From Prevotella sp. (GTDB taxonomy: Bacteria > Bacteroidota > Bacteroidia > Bacteroidales > Dysgonomonadaceae): 64,000 bases of DNA. Position numbers and translations under genes: made by a program. Below are positions 42,151 through 51,016 of the stretch, piece by piece. The notes under the pieces were generated by a model that did not search any database, was not told where the DNA came from, and saw nothing but the letters and a program-made list of their open reading frames with translations. Where the stretch lies: contig JAISUS010000029.1 of the NCBI GenBank assembly GCA_031271965.1, forward strand, positions 62,001-126,000, written 5' to 3'. Every line of letters begins with the position of its first letter. The stretch's first letter is position 1.

Positions 42151-43092
42151 TTATGGATTTAGGAGTTTATATCTCTGAATAACATCTTTTACTCTATCTT
42201 TATCTCTTCTTATATGTTCTTTCAGAGTTTCTATATCTGAAAATTTTTCATCGGGACGAATGAAATCGAGAAATTCAGCGGTAAGCTCCTTGTTATAGAG
42301 GTCTCCATCAAAATCAAAGAGGTTTACTTCGATGCTTATATTATCCCCATTATGCAGAGTTGGGCGCCTTCCTATATAAAGCATGCCGTCATACTGTTGA
42401 TTGTCAACATGTACATACACAGCATATACGCCAAAAGCTGGTATAACTTTGTAGGTCTCCCATATTTGTATGTTAGCAGTAGGGAATCCGATTGTCCGCC
42501 CTACTTTAAAGCCTTCGACTATCTTACCCGATATCGTATAGTTATATGAAAGAAGGCTCGCCGCCGATCGTATTTGCCCTTCTCCTAATAAGCGGCGTAT
42601 ACGGGATGAACTGACATGTCCGTGTCCGGTAAGCTCTGCAGCCTTAACGACATCGATGCCAATTTCTTCTCCGTATCGTTTATAATCCTCGAAGCCGTCT
42701 TCCCTGTTGTATCCGAAACGATGGTCATAGCCTATAACCAAAGTGTTTACATGTAACTTGTCCTTGAGTATATTTTTCATGTACTCCTGTGCCGATAGCT
42801 TCGATATCTCTACTGTAAAGTCGAGACAAATGCAATAGTCTATACCTGTGCTCTTCAGACGGGTTATTTTTTCATCGTAGCCGCAAAGTAAAGCTGGTTG
42901 ATAGTCTTTTTGCAAAACCTTTCTCGGATGTATGGGAAAGGTAATTACAGCAGCGGGTAAATTTCGTAGTTCAGCTTCCCGTTTTACCTGATTTATCAGG
43001 AAACGGTGCCCGATATGTACTCCATCGAAAAAACCAATGGTAGCTACCAGTGGTGGATGGCCTGTATTATGCCCTTTATCAATAAGCAGCAT
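42151..43092 (-). CDS. ribF: Bifunctional riboflavin kinase/FAD synthetase
   Basis: RibF phosphorylates riboflavin to FMN and adenylates it to FAD. The 313-residue protein has the N-terminal adenylyltransferase domain with GFFDGVHIGHRFLI and GYDHRFGYNREDG, the SSSRIRRLLGEGQI region, and the C-terminal riboflavin kinase domain with GFKVGRTIGFPTANI and EVNLFDFDGDLY. It ends 9 bases after the HAD gene stop on the same strand. It supplies cofactor for the many flavoproteins of this region. Confidence 0.96.
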   Translation of the reverse strand: MLLIDKGHNTGHPPLVATIGFFDGVHIGHRFLINQVKREAELRNLPAAVITFPIHPRKVLQKDYQPALLCGYDEKITRLKSTGIDYCICLDFTVEISKLSAQEYMKNILKDKLHVNTLVIGYDHRFGYNREDGFEDYKRYGEEIGIDVVKAAELTGHGHVSSSRIRRLLGEGQIRSAASLLSYNYTISGKIVEGFKVGRTIGFPTANIQIWETYKVIPAFGVYAVYVHVDNQQYDGMLYIGRRPTLHNGDNISIEVNLFDFDGDLYNKELTAEFLDFIRPDEKFSDIETLKEHIRRDKDRVKDVIQRYKLLNP

Positions 43093-43101
43093 ATATGTAG
43101 T

Positions 43102-43734
43102 TTAGAGTAATCCTCTGTTAGTGAATACTTTTCTTAAATCCTCAGTTTGATCTACCTGATATGTTTCGAATCCTATCTCGTTCGCCATTTCTATATTGGC
43201 TTTCCCGTCGTCGAGAAATAAAGTTTCACCCGGTATCATTCCCGAATCTTCTATGATGAAGTCAAAAATATCCCTGTCGGGTTTAGCGCATCCTATCTGG
43301 AAAGAGAGGTAACATTTGTCGAAATATGCATCCATTGGCAGCCCTTCCGGAGAAAAGTCTTTTGATAAAGCCCATCCCATGATCGAAGGGTTAGTATTAC
43401 TTAGCAAATAGACCTTATATTTCTTGCGTAAATCTTTTAGTAATTTAAACTTATATTCCGGAATACCTGCTAAAAAAGCGAGCCATCCTGAATCTATATC
43501 TTCGGCCGGGATGTTTTCGTTTCCTGATAATCTACGGAATTCTTTATAGAAATTTTCAGGAGATATTTTGCCCTCTTCATATTCAAGGAATATACCGTTT
43601 TGACGAAACTCTCCCAAATATTCTTCAATATTAGGAAAGCCTATTTCTGTAAAGCGATCTAATGCATTTTGTTTGTTCAGGGTTATAATTACTCCACCCA
43701 GATCGAATAAAATGTTCTTTATATTTTTAGACAT
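43102..43734 (-). CDS. HAD-superfamily hydrolase
   Basis: The start at 43734 (MSKNIKNILFDLGG) gives 210 residues; the ATG 33 bases upstream adds a non-conserved leader. The HAD motifs are FDLGGVIITL (motif I, with the second Asp replaced by Gly), LLSNTNPSIM (II), Lys in GCAKPDRDIF (III) and FLDDGKANIEMA (IV). The layout is that of the sugar-phosphatase/epoxide-hydrolase-N-like subgroup; the DxDx-type general acid Asp at position +2 of the nucleophile is missing, as in beta-phosphoglucomutase-unlike HADs of this type. The substrate is unknown. Confidence 0.88.
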   Translation of the reverse strand: MSKNIKNILFDLGGVIITLNKQNALDRFTEIGFPNIEEYLGEFRQNGIFLEYEEGKISPENFYKEFRRLSGNENIPAEDIDSGWLAFLAGIPEYKFKLLKDLRKKYKVYLLSNTNPSIMGWALSKDFSPEGLPMDAYFDKCYLSFQIGCAKPDRDIFDFIIEDSGMIPGETLFLDDGKANIEMANEIGFETYQVDQTEDLRKVFTNRGLL

Positions 43735-43805
43735 GTTTCTATATTTATTGACTGCGAAGTTAGTCAATTATTCTTTAAGAGAGTCTGTTTTTCGAATATG
43801 TATTG

Positions 43806-43813
43806 TACATTTG
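43806..43813 (+). promoter_or_regulatory. -7 box of recO
   Basis: TACATTTG lies 22 bases before the GTG start of recO. The -33 region reads TGTTTTTC rather than a clear TTTG. Confidence 0.5.
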
Positions 43814-43835
43814 TTAAAATAAAACAGTTGTAGAA

Positions 43836-44555
43836 GTGCTATTTAAGACCAGAGGCTTAGTTCTTAATACTATAAATTATAACGACAAGTATATTCTTGC
43901 CCAAGTCTTTACCGAATCATTCGGCCGGGTGACTTATATGGTTTCCAAAGCTAAGGGTAAAAGCTCAAGGGTACCCCGGTCGTTATTCGCTCCGCTAGCA
44001 ATACTCGATATGGAAGTGGAGCATCAGGCTTCACGCGATATTCAGCGTATACGAGAGGCTCGGGTAGATGCTCATTTATATGGTATTGCCAGCGATCTTA
44101 CGAAAACTTCGATGGCATTTTTCCTTTCCGAATTTCTCACCAGGGTTTTGCGAGATACGAGCGATAAATTAATCTTCGAATTTCTCGATCAATCGGTGCA
44201 AATATTGGATATGACGGAGAAGAGTATAGCGAATTATCATCTGGTTTTTATGCTTAAACTCAGTCATTTTCTGGGTTTTTATCCCAATCTGGAAGAATAT
44301 AGGGATAATGCTCTGTTCGATATGATCAATGGTGAGTTTGTTTCATATCAACCATTGCATCGACATTTTCTTAACAGGCAAGAAAGTAAAGTATTATCTT
44401 TGCTGGCACGCATATCATATGAAAATATGCACCATTTTGTTTTTGCGAGGCGAGACCGGGTAATAATTATAAATAGAATAACCGAATATTATCGTTTGCA
44501 TCTTTATGATTTCCCGGCGTTGAAATCATTGGATGTATTACACGAATTATTTTAA
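43836..44555 (+). CDS. recO: DNA repair protein RecO
   Basis: RecO loads RecA onto gaps together with RecR. The 239-residue protein starts at GTG and shows the N-terminal OB fold (TRGLVLNTINYNDKYILAQVFT), the SFGRVTYMVSKAKGKSSRV loop and the helical C-terminal domain. A zinc finger, present in some relatives, is missing. It is followed by the MutS-like gene 9 bases downstream. Confidence 0.93.
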   Translation: MLFKTRGLVLNTINYNDKYILAQVFTESFGRVTYMVSKAKGKSSRVPRSLFAPLAILDMEVEHQASRDIQRIREARVDAHLYGIASDLTKTSMAFFLSEFLTRVLRDTSDKLIFEFLDQSVQILDMTEKSIANYHLVFMLKLSHFLGFYPNLEEYRDNALFDMINGEFVSYQPLHRHFLNRQESKVLSLLARISYENMHHFVFARRDRVIIINRITEYYRLHLYDFPALKSLDVLHELF

Positions 44556-44564
44556 ACTATTAAC

Positions 44565-46358
44565 ATGACGTTGGACGAAGTAAAAGAATCGTATAAAAAG
44601 CTTATTGAGTCAGAAAGTGTAAAACTCTCAAAATGGAAAAAAGATATATTCCGGGTGGGTACTATCAGGCTTATTGTTGTTTTAGCTTGTATTGTTATTT
44701 GTTATATCTTCTGGGGACAAACTTCGATAGTCTTGCTAGCCATCATATTCTCTATAATCCTCTTTCTCTTTTTTATGAAATACCACAATAAACTCTTTTT
44801 GCAGAAGAGATATTGTGAACTACTTATCAAGAATGCAGAAGATGAACTGAAGGGGATTGATTATGATTTTTCAGCATTCGATGGCGCTCCCGAAAAGGCG
44901 GATGGTACTCATAGTTATAGCCTCGATCTGGATTTATTTGGGAATCATTCGTTCTTCCAGTCTATAAACAGGACAGTCACTGCTTTTGGAAAAAACAGAT
45001 TAGCTGATTCTTTACTCGATACGTACGAAAAGAAAGAGGAGATTACCGCCCAACAGGAAGCTGTAAAAGAACTAAGTTCTGATTTTGATATACTTAAACG
45101 TTTCAGGGTAACCGGACAAATGAGTGAAATAGAGGATTTGGATATACACTACTTCTCACAGCAATTTATGCAGACCAAATCTCTGGCTAAAAGTATATGG
45201 AGATATTTTATATATATAATTCCTGTTGTCTTTGCGACAGTCACAGTTTTATATGTCATTGATATGATTTCTCTTTCGGTTGTAGGGCTATGCTGGACTA
45301 TCGCTTTTGCATTAAGCCTTGTTCCCTTAAAAGATATAAGAGTAAAAATGGCATTGTTCGAAAAAAAAATAGAAGTATTACAAACATACTCCAATCTATT
45401 AAGCATTATTGAAACCGGGCAGTTCAGTTCAGAATTACTAAAGGTACTCCAGGATAAGATTAATAGGAAGCAATCTGCTTCATTCGCTATTCATCAATTG
45501 AAGTCGTATAGCAACAATCTTGACCAGTCTTTCAATGTTTTAGGTCTTATATTTCTTAATCCTGTATTTTTTTGGAATATCTACTATGCAATAAGGATAG
45601 AAAACTGGATATTACAACATAAAGATGATGTTGCTATATGGCTGAGAGTGTTGGCCAAGTTCGACAGTTTGGTGTCCTTTGCTACCTATGCCTACAATCA
45701 TCCCGATTATACTTATCCCGAGGTTTCAGATACATTTGTTTTCGACGGAAAAGACTTAGGACATCCTTTGATTAATCGAAGTGTTTGTATGCGTAATGAT
45801 GTTGCCATAGATAAGAATCCGTTTTTCCTTGTCGTTACAGGTGCAAATATGGCGGGGAAGAGCACCTATCTGCGTACTATTGGGATAAACTTAACGCTGG
45901 CTTGCGCCGGAGCTCCGGTTTGTGCGGCTTCTTTAAGATTCTATCCATTCAGGTTGGTAACAAATCTTCGGACATCCGATTCACTGACAGATAATGAGTC
46001 CTATTTTTTCGCGGAGCTTAAGCGCCTGAAAATGATTATAGACCGGTTACAATCGGGTGAACAGTTATTTATTATTCTGGATGAAATACTAAAGGGCACT
46101 AATTCGGAAGATAAACAAAAGGGTTCTATTGCTTTGATGAAACAACTGGTTTCGTTAGGCGGAAACGGTATCATTGCAACACACGATTTGGTATTAGGTA
46201 ATTTGGAAAAGGAGTTTCCGGATGCGATTAAGAATTATCGTTTCGAAGCGGATATAAAAGACGAGCAATTATCATTTACTTATAAGATAAGAGAAGGTGT
46301 TGCCCAAAATATGAACGCCAGCTTTCTGATGAAGAAAATGGGAATAACAGGGTTATAA
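44565..46358 (+). CDS. Membrane-anchored MutS-like ATPase
   Basis: The 597-residue protein has two N-terminal hydrophobic helices (about 28-65), another pair near 205-240, a MutS lever/clamp-like helical middle and the MutS domain V ATPase: Walker A GANMAGKSTYLRTIG (about 425-439), Walker B LFIILDEIL and the ATHD signature of the dimer interface. The mismatch-recognition domain I is absent. The family is conserved in Bacteroidota next to recO, but its task is unknown; membrane attachment argues against classical mismatch repair. Confidence 0.9.
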   Translation: MTLDEVKESYKKLIESESVKLSKWKKDIFRVGTIRLIVVLACIVICYIFWGQTSIVLLAIIFSIILFLFFMKYHNKLFLQKRYCELLIKNAEDELKGIDYDFSAFDGAPEKADGTHSYSLDLDLFGNHSFFQSINRTVTAFGKNRLADSLLDTYEKKEEITAQQEAVKELSSDFDILKRFRVTGQMSEIEDLDIHYFSQQFMQTKSLAKSIWRYFIYIIPVVFATVTVLYVIDMISLSVVGLCWTIAFALSLVPLKDIRVKMALFEKKIEVLQTYSNLLSIIETGQFSSELLKVLQDKINRKQSASFAIHQLKSYSNNLDQSFNVLGLIFLNPVFFWNIYYAIRIENWILQHKDDVAIWLRVLAKFDSLVSFATYAYNHPDYTYPEVSDTFVFDGKDLGHPLINRSVCMRNDVAIDKNPFFLVVTGANMAGKSTYLRTIGINLTLACAGAPVCAASLRFYPFRLVTNLRTSDSLTDNESYFFAELKRLKMIIDRLQSGEQLFIILDEILKGTNSEDKQKGSIALMKQLVSLGGNGIIATHDLVLGNLEKEFPDAIKNYRFEADIKDEQLSFTYKIREGVAQNMNASFLMKKMGITGL

Positions 46359-46393
46359 ATACAGTAAACATGCTGACTTTATAGTATAATATT

Positions 46394-47662
46394 ATGGAAG
46401 ACATTTTACACTACATATGGAAATTCAGGTTGTTTCGAAAGGATCTTAGAACGACAAATGGACAACAGATTGAAGTGATAGATGTCGGTCTGTCGAATAC
46501 CAACGAAGGCCCTGATTTCTTTAATGCAAAAATTAAGATAGACGATAAGGTTTGGGCGGGAAATGTGGAGATCCATACTTCCTCTGATGAGTGGACGAAG
46601 CATAAACATCACACCAATAAAAATTATAACTCTGTCATTCTCCATATTGTAGAGAAAGCGAATTGCGAAGTGTTCAACGAGGCAGGACAATCCATCCTTC
46701 AGTGCGAAATAGCCTATCCTCAATCTATAAAAGAGAATTACGATTTTCTGATCCATTCCGATACAGATATTCCATGTTGCAATTATATCGCATCTATGCC
46801 GTCTTTTCATCTCAATTCTTGGATGCGTAATTTGCTGATAGAGCGTATGGAAAGAAAATCAAATAATATACAGCTATTACTTGAGCGTTTCAATAATTCG
46901 TGGGAGGAAGTATTCTATGCCCTGCTTTCCCGTAATTTTGGTTTCGGATTGAATTCCGATTCTTTCGAACGGCTCGCTTTAAGCCTCCCTCTTAGGTATT
47001 TACAAAAACAAGGAGATAATCTCGTTCAGATAGAAGCGCTGTTATTCGGACAGGCAGGACTGTTGGATGATATAAAAGTTTCTGATGATTATTTTTCATT
47101 GCTGAAAAAAGAATATGAGTTCCTGAAAAATAAATACGAGTTGAAACCGTTAGAATTACATATATTCAAGAATTTAAGAACACGGCCAACAGCCTTTCCT
47201 CAAATACGGATTGCTCAGCTTGCGGCTTTATTACATAGTTCTCATGGATTATTTTCTAAAATTATCGAATGTACTGATATTGGACGCATACGGTTGATGT
47301 TTCACGTTAATGCATCGGAATACTGGCAGACTCATTATACATTCGGGCAATTGTCTCCTAAAAAATCAAAATATCTTGGCGATTCATCACTTGATATAAT
47401 ACTGATAAATACAGTTGCACCCATTCTTTTTATTTACGGAAAGGCTATAAATAGTGAGGTACACTGTGACCGCGCCTTGCAATTTCTGGAACTATTGAAG
47501 CCCGAACAGAATAGTATAACCAAGAGCTTCTCAAAATTAAAAATGCCTTTAAATAATGCAGCCGATTCGCAAGCCATTATCCAATTGAAAAGAGAATATT
47601 GTGAACTTAGAAAATGTTTATATTGTCGTATTGGACACCAATTATTGATAGATAAAAACTAA
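46394..47662 (+). CDS. DUF2851 protein
   Basis: The 422-residue protein starts MEDILHYIWKFRLF and contains TTNGQQIEVIDVGLSNTNEG and DFFNAKIKIDDKVWAGNVEIH, the conserved N-terminal half of DUF2851. The D...EIH arrangement resembles a PD-(D/E)xK nuclease-like pattern. The C-terminus has a cysteine set (LRKCLYCRIGHQ). The protein is cytoplasmic. Function is not known. Confidence 0.88.
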   Translation: MEDILHYIWKFRLFRKDLRTTNGQQIEVIDVGLSNTNEGPDFFNAKIKIDDKVWAGNVEIHTSSDEWTKHKHHTNKNYNSVILHIVEKANCEVFNEAGQSILQCEIAYPQSIKENYDFLIHSDTDIPCCNYIASMPSFHLNSWMRNLLIERMERKSNNIQLLLERFNNSWEEVFYALLSRNFGFGLNSDSFERLALSLPLRYLQKQGDNLVQIEALLFGQAGLLDDIKVSDDYFSLLKKEYEFLKNKYELKPLELHIFKNLRTRPTAFPQIRIAQLAALLHSSHGLFSKIIECTDIGRIRLMFHVNASEYWQTHYTFGQLSPKKSKYLGDSSLDIILINTVAPILFIYGKAINSEVHCDRALQFLELLKPEQNSITKSFSKLKMPLNNAADSQAIIQLKREYCELRKCLYCRIGHQLLIDKN

Positions 47663-48885
47663 TGTATATGGATATGAAGTATATAGATCTTTTTAATCAT
47701 CTCAAAAAGATTGAGAATTACACAGATAGCGAGATTCAAATAGACGATAATCTGGTAATGCGAAACTTTACTTTCGAATCGAATTATCGTTTTATTCTTC
47801 CCGGTGGATTAGGTAATAATGACGATTATGAATATATACCTAGTCTTCCTCAAGACTATGAGCCGGATGTTATCCAACGGATGTTGAATAAGAAAGATTC
47901 GGAGATAGGCGAAAATATTAAGTTCCGGTATCATATGATTATGCCCAAAAAGGAGCAGAAAGCCAAAGGTATAATACTCATGTTTCATGGTTTCAATGAG
48001 AAAACATGGTATAAATATTTGCCGTGGGCAACATATATTGCAGAGAAAACAGGCAAATCGATTGTAATGTTTCCTATCGCCTTTCATATGAATAGGGCAC
48101 CGGCGGCATGGAGCAGCACCCGGGAAATGTATCGTGTTAGTGAACAAAGAAAAGAGCGTCATCCCGATGTAATTTGTTCAAGCCTGTCGAATGTAGCTAT
48201 CAGTACTCGATTACATAATAAGCCTCAACGATTCATTTGGTCGGGGTTGCAAACCTACTATGATGTTATCGATTTTGTGGAAGCGGTGAAGGAGGGGCGT
48301 CATTCAGCCATTGAGCCTGATGCATCTATAGACTTTTTCTCATACTCTATCGGTACCTTTCTTGGAGAAATACTAATGATGAGTAATAAGGATGGACATT
48401 TTACTAATTCTAAGTATGCGACATTTTGTGGCGGTGCCGTATTCAATCGTTTGTCACCCGTATCTAAATTTATACTTGATAGCGAAGCTAATGTAAGCTT
48501 ATATTCTTATGTGGTGGAACATTTAGAAAGCCATATGAAGCGGGACGAGGTGCTTCGTCATTATATGCATACTCATCCTGAAGGAAATAATTTTAGGAGT
48601 ATGTTGAACTATAAGACATTGACTCAAGACCGTGAAGAAATATTCCGAAAGATGAGCCATCAGTTTTACGCTATAACCTTGACGAAAGACGAGGTAGTTC
48701 CTGCATATGAGGTTATAAACACTTTGCAAGGTTCTGGCCGAGATGTCCCTATTAGGGTAGAAACATTAGACTATCCATATAAATATATACACGAGGACCC
48801 ATTTCCGGCTTTACCAAAGATAGCAGATGAGGTAGACCGGCAATTTCGTTTTACATTTGACAAGATTTGTGAGTTCCTGCGATAA
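47662..48885 (+). CDS. DUF6051 (alpha/beta-hydrolase-like) protein
   Basis: The 407-residue protein shares one base with the preceding stop (TAATG). It looks like an alpha/beta hydrolase: the strand-turn IILMFHGFNEKTWYKYLPWA, a nucleophile-elbow-like FFSYSIGTFLGEIL (Ser about 229) and a C-terminal region with Asp and His candidates (TLTKDEVVPAYE, KYIHEDPFP). The family is of unknown function. Starts at codons 3 or 5 (Met) are also possible. Confidence 0.85.
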   Translation: MYMDMKYIDLFNHLKKIENYTDSEIQIDDNLVMRNFTFESNYRFILPGGLGNNDDYEYIPSLPQDYEPDVIQRMLNKKDSEIGENIKFRYHMIMPKKEQKAKGIILMFHGFNEKTWYKYLPWATYIAEKTGKSIVMFPIAFHMNRAPAAWSSTREMYRVSEQRKERHPDVICSSLSNVAISTRLHNKPQRFIWSGLQTYYDVIDFVEAVKEGRHSAIEPDASIDFFSYSIGTFLGEILMMSNKDGHFTNSKYATFCGGAVFNRLSPVSKFILDSEANVSLYSYVVEHLESHMKRDEVLRHYMHTHPEGNNFRSMLNYKTLTQDREEIFRKMSHQFYAITLTKDEVVPAYEVINTLQGSGRDVPIRVETLDYPYKYIHEDPFPALPKIADEVDRQFRFTFDKICEFLR

Positions 48886-48935
48886 TGTTATCGAAACCTA
48901 TAAATAATTAATTTCAGAAACATCTTATGGAATTA

Positions 48936-48958
48936 ATTGTTTCACTATGTGAAATAAT
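48936..48958. promoter_or_regulatory. Palindromic sequence before ybaK
   Basis: ATTGTTTCAC and GTGAAATAAT are inverted repeats with one mismatch and a 3-base centre, ending 8 bases before the ATG. It may be an operator or a translation-blocking hairpin. Confidence 0.45.
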
Positions 48959-48966
48959 AAGTATCA

Positions 48967-49443
48967 ATGAAGATTGACAAAACAAACGCCATCAGGTTGC
49001 TGGATAAGCAAAAAATAGAGTATAACCTGATACCTTACGAAGTTGATGAAAATGACCTGAGTGCGGTTCATGTAGCAGAACAGCTTAATGAATCCGTGAG
49101 TCAGGTCTTTAAAACGTTGGTTCTGAAAGGTGATAAATCAGGCTATTTTGTTTGTATTATACCTGGTGCGAAAGAACTAAATCTAAAAACTGCGGCAAAA
49201 GTATCCGGAAATAAAAATTGCGATATGATCCCAATGAAAGATTTATTGGCTGTAACTGGCTATATCAGAGGGGCTTGTTCTCCTGTCGGAATGAAGAAGC
49301 AATATCCTACTTATATTGACAAAACGGTTGAAGAACATTCTTCTATATACGTGAGTGCAGGTAAGAGAGGATTACAAATACAAATAAAACCGCAAGATTT
49401 GTTTCAAATTGTCAATTTTAAGATTGAAAACTTAACAGAATAA
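48967..49443 (+). CDS. ybaK: Cys-tRNA(Pro)/Cys-tRNA(Cys) deacylase
   Basis: YbaK removes cysteine wrongly attached to tRNA(Pro). The 158-residue protein has the family core with VAEQLNESVSQVFKTLVLKGD (catalytic Lys in FKTLVLK), KELNLKTAAKVSGNK and the SPVGMKKQYPTYIDKT loop. The gene stands alone downstream of the DUF6051 gene and is followed by a weak terminator. Confidence 0.93.
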   Translation: MKIDKTNAIRLLDKQKIEYNLIPYEVDENDLSAVHVAEQLNESVSQVFKTLVLKGDKSGYFVCIIPGAKELNLKTAAKVSGNKNCDMIPMKDLLAVTGYIRGACSPVGMKKQYPTYIDKTVEEHSSIYVSAGKRGLQIQIKPQDLFQIVNFKIENLTE

Positions 49444-49485
49444 TTATTTATTATGTAAATATCTGATATTCAGTGTTTAATAAAC

Positions 49486-49517
49486 AAAAAACATGTTTAA
49501 TGACATGGTTTTTTTTA
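49486..49517 (+). terminator. Weak terminator after ybaK
   Basis: AAAACATGT pairs with ACATGGTTTT, one bulge, followed by a T run. Confidence 0.55.
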
Positions 49518-49561
49518 ATATCTTTATGACTAAAAGAGGAAGAAATAAAAATAAATACCTA

Positions 49562-49569
49562 TACCTTTG
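49562..49569 (+). promoter_or_regulatory. -7 box of the 2-oxoacid:ferredoxin oxidoreductase operon
   Basis: TACCTTTG lies 40 bases before the ATG at 49609; no TTG at the standard -33 spacing. Confidence 0.5.
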
Positions 49570-49608
49570 TGTCAGGAGATCATTCTACTAAAAAAACAGT
49601 AAATCGAA

Positions 49609-49839
49609 ATGGCCAAAGTAAAAGGAACAGTAGTTGTAAATGAAGAGCGGTGCAAAGGTTGTAATTTATGTGTAGTGTCATGCCCTTGCGATGTCCTCGA
49701 ATTACAACCTCGTAATGTAAATACGAAAGGTTACCATTATGCTTACATGAAAAATCCGGACGCTTGTATTGGTTGTGCCAATTGCGGATATGTATGTCCT
49801 GATGGATGTCTTACCGTTTACAAGAAAAAAATCGAATAG
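49609..49839 (+). CDS. Ferredoxin-like delta subunit of 2-oxoacid:ferredoxin oxidoreductase
   Basis: The 76-residue protein has two [4Fe-4S] motifs, CKGCNLCVVSCP (about 17-28) and CIGCANCGYVCP (about 53-64), as in KorD/VorD. It relays electrons from the TPP site to free ferredoxin. It is the first gene of a D-A-B-C cluster with subunits alpha, beta and gamma following. Confidence 0.93.
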   Translation: MAKVKGTVVVNEERCKGCNLCVVSCPCDVLELQPRNVNTKGYHYAYMKNPDACIGCANCGYVCPDGCLTVYKKKIE

Positions 49840-49898
49840 TTTACGAGTTATCCCTGAGAAAGTAAAAAGATAATTCGTCATTAATCAATCAAAAGCTT

Positions 49899-50984
49899 AT
49901 GTCAGAAGAAATATTTTTAATGAAGGGCAACGAAGCCATAGCTCATGCTGCAATCAGGTATGGAGCTGATGGATATTTCGGTTATCCCATCACTCCGCAG
50001 TCGGAAATATTGGAGACGTTGATGAATGAAGCCCCTTGGAAAACAACAGGTATGATTGTTCTTCAGGCTGAAAGTGAAACGGCGTCTATTAACATGGTAT
50101 ACGGTGGTGCCGGTTGTGGAAAAGCAGTAATGACTTCATCGTCAAGTCCGGGTATGAGCCTTATGCTGGAAGGTGTATCTTATATAGCAGCCGGAGAATT
50201 ACCATGCCTGCTTGTAAATGTAATGCGTGGTGGTCCCGGATTGGGTACTATACAACCTTCTCAGGCTGATTATTTTCAGGCAGTGAAGGGTGGCGGTCAT
50301 GGCGATTATAAATTGATAACATTAGCTCCTAGTTCGGTACAGGAAATGTCTGATTTTGTGGTGCTGGGATTCGATCTGGCTTTTAAATATCAAACTCCGG
50401 TAATGATTCTAACTGATGGTGTAATAGGTCAGATGATGGAAAAAGTAAAACTTCCGGCTTATAAGCGTAGAAGAACAGATGCTGAAATAAGAGAGCAATG
50501 CCCTTGGGCTACTTTAGGGAAACCGGATAGCAGAAAACCTAATATTATCACTACACTTGAGCTGGACTCTCAAAAAATGGAGATAAATAATCTTCGTTTA
50601 CAGGCTAAATACAAAAAGATAGAAAATGAATTATGCATGCATCAGGAAATAAACTGTGAAGATGCAGATTATATATTAGTAGCTTTTGGCTCGGCTGCCC
50701 GCTTGTGTCAGAAAGCTATGGAACTGGCCCGGGCAAAAGGTATAAAAGTAGGTCTTATTCGTCCTATAACTCTTTGGCCATTTCCATCAAAAGAAATTGA
50801 TAAATATTCATCTAAAATAAAAGGTATACTTACAGTGGAAATGAATGCCGGACAAATGGTTGAGGATGTTCGTCTCTCTGTAAATGGAAAAGTAAGGGTT
50901 GAACATTACGGGCGTATGGGTGGTATTGTACCTACTCCTTCCGAAGTAGTTGATGCTCTTGAGAATAAATTCGGTTTAGAATAA
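49899..50984 (+). CDS. vorB: 2-oxoacid:ferredoxin oxidoreductase alpha subunit
   Basis: The 361-residue protein starts with MKGNEAIAHAAIRYGADGYFGYPITPQSEI, the POR alpha N-terminal domain, and contains MTSSSSPGMSLMLEGVSY and the C-terminal transketolase-like domain ILTVEMNAGQMVEDVRL. In VorB/KorA type enzymes the gamma domain is a separate protein, as here. The substrate is 2-oxoisovalerate or 2-oxoglutarate; the sequence alone does not settle which. Confidence 0.88.
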   Translation: MSEEIFLMKGNEAIAHAAIRYGADGYFGYPITPQSEILETLMNEAPWKTTGMIVLQAESETASINMVYGGAGCGKAVMTSSSSPGMSLMLEGVSYIAAGELPCLLVNVMRGGPGLGTIQPSQADYFQAVKGGGHGDYKLITLAPSSVQEMSDFVVLGFDLAFKYQTPVMILTDGVIGQMMEKVKLPAYKRRRTDAEIREQCPWATLGKPDSRKPNIITTLELDSQKMEINNLRLQAKYKKIENELCMHQEINCEDADYILVAFGSAARLCQKAMELARAKGIKVGLIRPITLWPFPSKEIDKYSSKIKGILTVEMNAGQMVEDVRLSVNGKVRVEHYGRMGGIVPTPSEVVDALENKFGLE

Positions 50985-51016
50985 AACCGTTATGTAAAAT
51001 TCAAAGTTTAATAATT

